Positions 56,789 through 64,000 of a stretch of DNA of 64,000 nucleotides are shown here, piece by piece; position 1 is the first letter of the stretch, and each line of letters begins with the position of its first letter. A model generated the notes under the pieces. The model did no database searches and had not been told where the DNA came from. It worked only from the letters and a program-made list of their open reading frames with translations. Origin of the DNA: Lytechinus variegatus (lineage: Eukaryota; Echinodermata; Echinoidea; Temnopleuroida; Toxopneustidae); the NCBI RefSeq assembly GCF_018143015.1, contig NC_054741.1, positions 42,806,092 through 42,870,091 of the forward strand, written 5' to 3'. Both the position numbers and the translations under genes were made by a program.

Positions 56789-58000
56789 ATATATACTTGA
56801 TATATTGCACATAGATATTAATTAGTGCATTGTGCCAGTAATTCTTAATGGTTAAAATGGAAAATTACTGTCATGAATGAATTCATCAACATAGAAAACA
56901 TTAGAAGAGCTGTATTATATGTTTTCAGGCCGATGTAGACAGTACTTTGACACAAAAAATTATTTATTGTAAATATATATTAATTAGTGCATTATGTATA
57001 TTAAGCTAATTATAATAACAATAACATTGTTTAAAGGAAAAGATAATGTCACAAAAGAATTCCTCATCGAAAACTATAGGATAGCTGTATTATTCATGTT
57101 ATCGGGAATTCTCACTCAGTATAAAATGACAAAGGAATATATATATTGCACATTATGTTAATTAGCGCATTATACTAATTATACTAATTACGACAATTAC
57201 ATTGGTATAAATGGGAAAAAATAACGTCAGAAATTAATTCCTCGTCGTAGAAAACCATGTGATAGATGTATTATTCATGTATTCGGGCATTTTTTTTATA
57301 TAAAATGACAAATGAATATATGTATTGCACATATATGTTAATTAGCGCATTATGCTAATTATACTAATTACGACAATTACATTGGCAAAAGGGGGAAAAA
57401 ATAATGTCAGAAATTAATTCCTCATCATAGAAAACCATGGGATAGCTGTTTTATTTATGTATTTGGCTTTTTCGATAAAATGACAAAGGAATGTACATAG
57501 GCCTATTGCACATACACTGTATGTGGTAATTAGCGCATTGTGCTAATTATGCTAATTACGACAATTACATTGGTAAGAAGGGAAAAATAATGTCATAAAT
57601 GAATTCCTCGCCATAGAAAACAAGCATAGGGTAGATTATTAATCATGTTTTCATACATTCTCGATATGAAATGACAAAGAAATATATATCTTTATATGTA
57701 TTACACATATACATGTGTATGTGTTAATTAGTGCATTATGCTAATTAATTTAATTACAGCAATGACTTTGGTTAAAATTGAAAAATAATGTCATAAATGA
57801 ATTCCTCGCTATAGAAAACCCCCAAAAAGATGCATTATCTACATATTGGGCATTTTTCGGATAGACATCCACAAATACGTATATATTACACTTATGCTAA
57901 TTAGCTCATTATGCTAATTAAGCTGATTACGATAATTGCATGACTTAGATATTTAAATTATTGCTATAAATCGATTCCTCGTCACAGGACCTCTTAGTAA
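56789..58000. repeat. AT-rich tandem units in right fold-back arm
   Basis: GAATTCCTCG(C/T)(C/T)ATAGAAAAC recurs about every 160-210 bp (for example near 57414, 57601 and 57798), the inverse of the left-arm units, with TTAGTGCATTATGCTAATTA blocks between. Confidence 0.72.
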
Positions 58001-58729
58001 AACGACATTATTTATGTTTTTTAATCCTTCTGGTTTAAGAGAAGTAGCATATTACATATCGTAATATGCTAATTAGATGATTATGCTAATTAGGCTAATT
58101 AAATAAAATGCTCAAGGTTGCCAAGGTGGCAACCAAGCTGAATTTACTTCAATACCCATCTAGAATGCAAATCAACAAAAAAACCTTGTACTTAACAACT
58201 TTTCCAGGTATGAAAAATATCTACTGGACTATTTTGACATATTTGCCCTCTTTCTAAGCAAATTAAGACAATAATACTGTCATGAAGCATATCGATGTTT
58301 CCGCTAATATATTCTCTTTCATGTAGAATGTTTACATTTTGTATTAATTGCTGTTATTTATAAAACAGTTCAGGATTCTTGAAAAAATACTCTGTTTTAA
58401 ATTATAATTTGCATAATTTATGTAAATTTGGTAATAATAAACAAGGATATCCCAATTATTTTATGACAATTTTTCTTCCCTGTCTTACCCTAAGTCTTTA
58501 TTTCCAATTTTAGGGCAGTTCTGGTGAAATATATATTCTAAATTACTTGTTTATACTATATCGACATAATATGCAAATTTATGCAAATTACTTGCTTATT
58601 TGCATAGATACAGCGTGTCTCTTTGGATGAATCTTTTTCTTTTGACTCAAGGAACATTTGTGCCAAGTGGGACATTTGTACTCAAAAATGCAGCGTTCAC
58701 CCCTTTTTTTGCAGTTAACAAGTCTACTA

Positions 58730-59885
58730 AAGAGGAAGAGTGTGCATTGATCAGATTTTTGTCCTGCGCAACATTATTGAGCAATGCACAGAATGGCAAA
58801 GGCAGTTCTACATTAATTTTGTAGACTTCAAAAAGGCCTTTGACAGTTTACACAGAGACAGCTTATGGAGAATTTTGCATAGTTATGGCATTCCCAAGCC
58901 TGTAGTAGCTATTATCAAGAGCTTCTACAAAACAATTTAATTTGCAGGGTTGGGAATAGTGACTTAAGTTTCCTAGTGAAAACTGGAGTGAGACAAGGTT
59001 GGGCTATGTCTGCATTACTGTTCAACCTGGCCATTGATTTGGTAATGAGCGAGGCTACTGCAGATCAGAAAAGGGGTATTAGGTGTTCACTCTTTTCAAC
59101 ACTTGAAGACTTTGCAGGTGATCTAGCTCTGGTGTCTCATACTCACCGGCACATGCAGGAGAAGACGTCCCGCCTTACAAGCTTTGCACATCAAATTGGG
59201 CCGAGGATCAATCAGAAGAAACTGAAGTAATGACACTCAATGTTGAAAACCCCTCAAATATACAAGCCAAAGGCAAAGACCTTCCAACAACAGATAAATT
59301 CACATACCTTGGAAGTATTGTAACACATGATGGACGTGCAGGAGTAGATATAATGAAAGAACATAATGAATGCTTGAACAATCAAGGACTGCATTCTCTA
59401 TGCTGAATCCTATTTGGAAGTCACAACAGTTGAGTATCAAAACCAAACTAAAGATTTATCAAAGTTGCGTCCTTTCAACTCTCTTGTATTAATGCTGGAG
59501 AATTACAAATGAAAGACCTTTATAAGGTATCAGTTTTCCACAACAAATCTCTAAGGAAAATATGTCGCATTTTTTGGCCGAATATAATATCAAACGAAGA
59601 ACTATATGATAGATGCCAACTGGGATGCATGGAAGGCATTATACAAAGACGCTGGAGCTAGATTGGCCATGTGCTAAGAAAGCAGGATGGTAGCATTACC
59701 AAAATGGCACTTTATTGGACTCCAGAAGGGAAGAGGAAGAGGGGGAGACCCAAGAACACCTGGAGGACTGTAGAGAGAGAAACAAGGGACCTGACCTGCA
59801 CCTGGAGGATACTACAGTGCCTGGCTTTGGACAAAGTGGAGTGGAGGACTTTTCTTGCTGCCCTACATGCCCATCCAGCATAATG
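58730..59885 (+). mobile_element. RTE-type LINE, 3' half
   Basis: Continues the LINE from 51899: CIDQIFVLRNIIEQCTEW, INFVDFKKAFDSLHRDSLW (motif A), KTGVRQGWAMSALLFNLAID (motif B), FAGDLALVSHTHRHMQEKT (motif C with G for the first catalytic Asp, normally FADD), KFTYLGSIVTHDG, and the C-terminal KRKRGRPKNTWRTVERE ending in a stop at 59881-59883. Frame changes and stops lie between the pieces. The FAGD change alone would abolish activity. Confidence 0.85.
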
Positions 59886-59970
59886 GGCAGTAAGTAAGCT
59901 GACTTACGGTTGCAGAAATAGGTGTCATTTGAGAGTCTTGCATGTAAACTTTAACGTTGACCAGAAAAAA

Positions 59971-61034
59971 ACAAGTGGAGCGCCTCTGGCAGTCTTACCT
60001 GCATCACGCTATTCAATATAGCAGTAGCGCTGACTTTGAAAACTACAATATAATTATTCACAAGAAACACCATTCATAATGATACAATACATTCATTAAC
60101 AATAAATGACATTTGACCTTGATCATGCGACCTAAGACTTGTCGGTGATACTTGATTACACCTACATCCACATCTTATAAACTATATCTATAAACTTATA
60201 AACAGCAATCTAATAATTACTTCCGAAATGGCCAAAGTTCAATGACCTTAAATGACCATTGAGTTTGGTCAAGTGGCCAGAAACTCGCATGAGATGTTCA
60301 GGGATCTACTTGATTACTCTTATGTCCAAGTTTTATAAACTAGATCCATGCACTTTCAGAGTTATGATGGTTATTCAACAAATACCCCCAATATGGCCAA
60401 TGTCCATTGACCTTTGACCTTGGTCATGTGACCTGAAACCTGCACAGGATATTCCGTGATACTTGATTACTCTTATGTCCAAGTTCTATAAACTAGACTA
60501 ATACATTTACAGTTATAATTGTAATTCAACAAATAGCCCCAACATGGCCAAAGCTCATTAACCTTTGACCTTGATTGTGACCTGAAACTCACACAGGAAT
60601 TTAAGGGATACCTGATTACTCATATGTCCAAGTTTCATGATTCAGATCCATAAACTATCATTTTATGATGGTAATTCAACAGATACCCGAGGTCAACATG
60701 GCCAAAGTTCACTGACCTTTGACCTTGGTCATGTGACTTGATATTCTCACAGGATGTTCAATGATACTTGATTACTATTATGTCCAATTTTAATGAACTA
60801 GACCAATAAATATTCATAGTTATGATGGTAATTAAACAAATACCCCAACTTGGTCAAATTAATTGACCTTAAATTTCCTTTGACCTTGGTCATGTGACCT
60901 GAGACTCGCACAGGATGTTTAGTGATACTTGATTACTCTCATGTCCAAGTTCTATGAACAAGACCAATACACTTACAGAGTTATGATTGTTATTCAACAA
61001 ATACCCCAACATGGCCAAAGTTCATTGACCTTAC
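59971..61034 (+). mobile_element. HINE/pearl-like element, copy F (diverged, 3' end lost)
   Basis: Starts ACAAGTGGAGCGCC; about six to seven tandem units, more diverged than in copies A, C and D. It stops in TTCATTGACCTTAC where the LINE tail begins. Confidence 0.78.
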
Positions 61035-62095
61035 ATTTCATTTCATTTATTTCATTTTCGACAGAATATAAATCAAATAAATACAATCATAACAAGTCAA
61101 CATCATAAAAAAATATACAAATGTTATAAAATCAACTTGAGAAAGACATGTTGTAAGAAAGAAAGTTACATACAAAATAATCATGTGTACAGGATTTGTG
61201 ATTTATAATTTGTGAAAATGGAGGATCCCACTAAAAAGCTAAGCTTGCATATTGTGGACTCCTCAAAAATCACAAACGAGAAATCAATTTTATATTTACA
61301 AATCAAAATCGAAACCAAGATAGCCAACAGTAGACATTATTAAAAGAAAATATCTAATAACCAAAATATACGAAAATTACGGAAAAAACTCAGGAATGAA
61401 AACTATGGAAAGAAAGCGGATGAATGAGAGAGGGAGAGAAGGGGGGTGAGGAATGAATGTGAGAACTGCATATGAACTAGGCCTACAGACAGAGGAGTGT
61501 AGACAAACAGAAGCAAAGTAGCGCATGAGTGAAAAGGAACGGTGAATAAAGATAAAAATCTGTGATGATGTATCTCTTAGACGTGATTATAGGATTTCTG
61601 TAAGAAAGATTTTAACTTTCTTTTGGAAAGTGTACAGAGAGGGGGAATTTTTTAAGTCGTTATGAAGGGAATTCCAAAATTTTGGGCCTTCATAAATGAA
61701 AGTATTTTTGGCTTTGAACGTCCTGAAAAGCGGTAAATGGAATTCATCTGATTGCCTAGTTGGGTATTTATGAATGCTCTCATTTTTATGAAACATGTCA
61801 TGAAAAACAATGGGTAAATTATTGCTATCATATTAATACATAAACTGACCTAGTTGAAATTAATATAAATCCCTAATTTTTAAAATCTTGTTTTAAAAAT
61901 TAAAGAATTAGTATGAGAGCGTATTGGAGCATTGCAAATAATCCGGAAAACCTTCTTTTGCAGTATAAAAATCTTTTCTATCAATGTTTGATGGGTATTA
62001 CCCCAAATCAAGAGACCGTAATTCAGGTATGGCAAAATCAATGACGAATAAAGCATAAATAATGAGGATTCTGGTAAAAGAAATTTCATTGTCAT
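61035..62095 (-). mobile_element. 5'-truncated LINE of the 12.4-20.5 kb family, minus strand
   Basis: The tail ATTTCATTTCATTTATTTC abuts HINE copy F. The encoded C-terminus (MFHKNESIHKYPTRQSDEF and NTFIYEGPKFWNSLHNDL) differs from the intact ORF2 by only a few residues. The 5' break is near 62095, at AATGAAATTTC. One frame change lies near 61870. Carries the 3' UTR stem-loop. Confidence 0.85.
61221..61264 (-). ncRNA. LINE 3' UTR two-tier stem-loop, copy 3
   Basis: On the minus strand, outer stem GAGGAGTCCAC (61264-61254) with GTGGGATCCTC (61231-61221), one mismatch and one G-U pair. Inner AAGC-TTA-GCTT, then TTTA. Confidence 0.7.
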
Positions 62096-62439
62096 TGATC
62101 ATCATTTGAAAGGAATAAGCGGTAACTGCGGTCTAAGGTATAATATTTCTGAATTTTAAACATTTTTTCGTAAATATGGATGTGATTTCTTTTTTTCATA
62201 ATGTGACAATTTATTTAAAAAAAAACGATCGGAAATTCGGGTTTCCGCCGAATATTAGATCTAACGTTACTGCTAATACGTTGTCTGTACGTACGGGCCT
62301 CCAAGCTCTTCAGTCTATGTATTGGTGAGTGAGCCAACGCAGTTCCGCGGAACAACCAAAATACAGAGACTGAAGCTTTTGGTCTAATCAGCAATTACCT
62401 TTTGACATTCCGAGACTCACTGTGACGCCTAAAACTTAA
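62096..62439. other. Nothing recognised
   Basis: Not part of HINE copy F or G and with no ORF. The expected remainder of copy F is absent here, so a deletion accompanied or followed the LINE insertion. Confidence 0.4.
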
Positions 62440-63227
62440 ACAAGTGGAATGCCTCTGGCCGTCTCACCTGCATCACGCAGTTCAATATAGCAGCAGTGCT
62501 GACTTTGAAAACTACTCTAACTCGCACAAGATGTTCAGTGATACATGGTTACTATTATGTCCACTTTTTATGAACTAGACCAATAAACTTACAGAGATAT
62601 GATTGTTATTCAACAAAAAACACCAACATGGCCAAAGTTAATTGACCTTACATGACCTTTGACCTTGATTGTGTGACCTGAAACTCACACAGGATGTTCA
62701 GTGATACTTGATTACTGTAATGTCCAAGTTTCATGAATCAGATCCATAAACTTTCAAAGTTATGATGGTAATTCAACAGATACCCCCAATTCGGCCAAAG
62801 TTCATTGACCCTAAATGACCTTTGACCTTAATCATGAGACCTGAAACTTGCACAAAATGTTCAGTGATGCTTGATTACTATTATGTCCAAGTTTCATGAA
62901 TCAGATCCATAAACTTTCAAAGTTATGATGGGAATTCAACAGATACCCCCAATTCGGCCAAAGTTCATTGACCCTAAATGACCTTTGACCTTGGTCATGT
63001 GACATAAAACTCATGCAGGATGTTCAGTGATACTTGATTAACCTTATGTCCAAGTTTCATGAACTAGGTCCATATACTTTCTAAGTTATGACATTATTTC
63101 AAAAACTTAACCTCAGGTTAAGATTTTGATGTTGATTCCTCCAAAATGGTCTAAGTTCATTGACCCTAAATGACCTTTGACCTTGGTCATGTGACATGAA
63201 ACTCTAATAGGATGTTCAGCAATACTT
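62440..63227 (+). mobile_element. HINE/pearl-like element, copy G (3' end cut by LINE)
   Basis: Starts ACAAGTGGAATGCC with GTCTCACCTGC; four tandem units with TGACCTTTGACC. It stops in GGATGTTCAGCAATACTT where a second minus-strand LINE begins. Confidence 0.82.
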
Positions 63228-64000
63228 TTCATTTCATTTCATTTATTTTTTCCATTTCCAACAATCATTTACATTTACAATAGTTTTGTTACATACATCT
63301 TGATATAATTATAATCAATAAAACAAAGAAACTTATTATGTATAATACTCAAGATAACAGGTCGGAAACGGAGGAGGCTGCTAAAAAGCGAAGCTTGTAG
63401 GATGCAGCCTCCTATAACATACGTATGAAGAATATAAACAAAACACAAACACAACATGGTAGAAATTTGAACGTAAAACTATCTGAATGAATAGTTTAAA
63501 AGAATAAAAAGAAAGAAATAGAAATGAGAGAAAATAGCAAGATCAGTGGTCTCCAGATTCTTGCCCCAACACTCACAGCGAATTTACGGATCAACAGGAA
63601 AACGAAAAATATCATATTTCACAGCTCGTAGTGCTGAGTATATATATGAAAAGTATAATGTATGAGTGATGAAGAGTTAAAAAAACTAACGAGTATCTTG
63701 GAGAAACTTTTTCAACTTAAATTTAAAAGAATTTAGGCTTGGGGAATCTTTGATAGTATTATCAAGAGTGCCCCAAAGTCGAGGGCCTTCGAAAGTGAAG
63801 ATGGATTTGGCAAGAATTGTCCGGGGTAGAGGAAAATGAAATTCCTCGGATTGACGTGTAGGATATTTATGAATAGTTTTGTTTTTATTAAATGAAGAAT
63901 CAAAGATTGATGGTAGCATATTATTATTTAATTGATACATAAATTGACCCAAGTTATATTGATATAATGTTTTTACTTTTAAGATTTTATTGTCAATAAA
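63228..64000 (-). mobile_element. LINE, related subfamily, 3' UTR and ORF2 C-terminus, runs out of the window
   Basis: The tail TTCATTTCATTTCATTTATT leads to a 3' UTR with the stem-loop. A frame at 63952-63686 (88 aa) follows, with MGQFMYQLNNNMLPSIF, KTIHKYPTRQSEEFHFPL and GPRLWGTLDNTIKDSPS, clearly homologous to the ORF2 end at 19.65-19.93 kb but a different subfamily. Confidence 0.85.
63372..63413 (-). ncRNA. LINE 3' UTR two-tier stem-loop, copy 4
   Basis: On the minus strand, outer stem AGGAGGCTGC (63413-63404) with GCAGCCTCCT (63381-63372), 10 perfect pairs. Inner AAGC-TTC-GCTT then TTTA. The outer stem differs at several positions from the other copies with pairing kept. Confidence 0.75.

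Larger units (their letters stand above)
51900..58729. mobile_element. 6.83-kb fold-back element inserted in the RTE LINE
   Basis: The termini TAGTAGACTTGTTAA and TTAACAAGTCTACTA start arms that match in inverted orientation over most of their length (51900-52385 plus 54136-55550 against 56420-58729). AAG at 51897-51899 and 58730-58732 is a 3-bp target duplication; removing the element and one AAG gives the LINE sequence QAGFQRGRVCIDQIF. The arms contain AT-rich tandem units. The centre holds HINE copy E, and the left arm a nested 1.75-kb inverted element. Drosophila FB and sea-urchin TU elements share this long-arm, internally repeated plan. No transposase seen. Confidence 0.8.

Noticed and set aside
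54540-58000. Replication origin or matrix-attachment region in the AT-rich palindromic stretch
   Set aside because: The AT-rich units are explained as the tandem arms of the fold-back element; nothing specific supports an origin.

Overview
The window looks like repeat-rich nuclear DNA of a marine invertebrate, most likely an echinoderm such as a sea urchin. This is inferred from intron-bearing genes, AT-rich composition, CR1/Daphne-like and RTE LINEs (one with a 2A-type peptide), pearl/HINE-like elements with tandem cores and long fold-back elements. There are no operons, no CRISPR array and no convincing rRNA or tRNA gene.

Layout. 1-1.0 kb: LINE fragment. 2.4-10.9 kb: a ten-exon, hAT-transposase-derived gene of the ZNF862/C17orf113 type on the plus strand. 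Most splice sites and the catalytic-core motifs are well preserved, but it carries two stops and several frameshifts, so it reads as a pseudogene; a HINE-like element sits in intron 3. 11.2-11.75 kb: a MITE with G-run/C-run ends and a 9-bp target duplication. 12.2-20.75 kb: a TTAA-flanked piggyBac-like MITE split by an 8.1-kb LINE whose ORF1 (361 aa) and ORF2 (1040 aa, endonuclease plus reverse transcriptase) are both open. 21.6-28.2 kb: a broken LINE, two copies of a 238-bp MITE and a HINE-like copy split by further insertions. 28.2-33.8 kb: two more broken LINEs, the second with a 2A-like peptide. 34.7-40.5 kb: MITEs, relics, another HINE-like copy and a LINE scrap. 41.0-47.85 kb: a GC-rich 6.5-kb element with 40-bp terminal inverted repeats and two internal tandem arrays, family unassigned. 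49.0-49.8 kb: a MITE with doubled ends. 50.2-59.9 kb: one RTE LINE split first by a tRNA-derived SINE and then by a 6.83-kb fold-back element, itself carrying a nested inverted element, a HINE-like copy and a second SINE. 60.0-64.0 kb: two HINE-like copies, each cut into by a minus-strand LINE.

The parts interact mainly as nested insertions, and several empty sites can be read exactly because removing the insert and one target duplication restores a LINE reading frame. Two signals stand out as possibly undescribed. First, a two-tier stem-loop with a covarying outer stem and an invariant inner AAGC/GCTT stem occurs in the 3' UTR of four related LINE copies. Second, the HINE-like family (seven copies, all in the same orientation) carries about thirty tandem units built round a DR1 nuclear-receptor motif.
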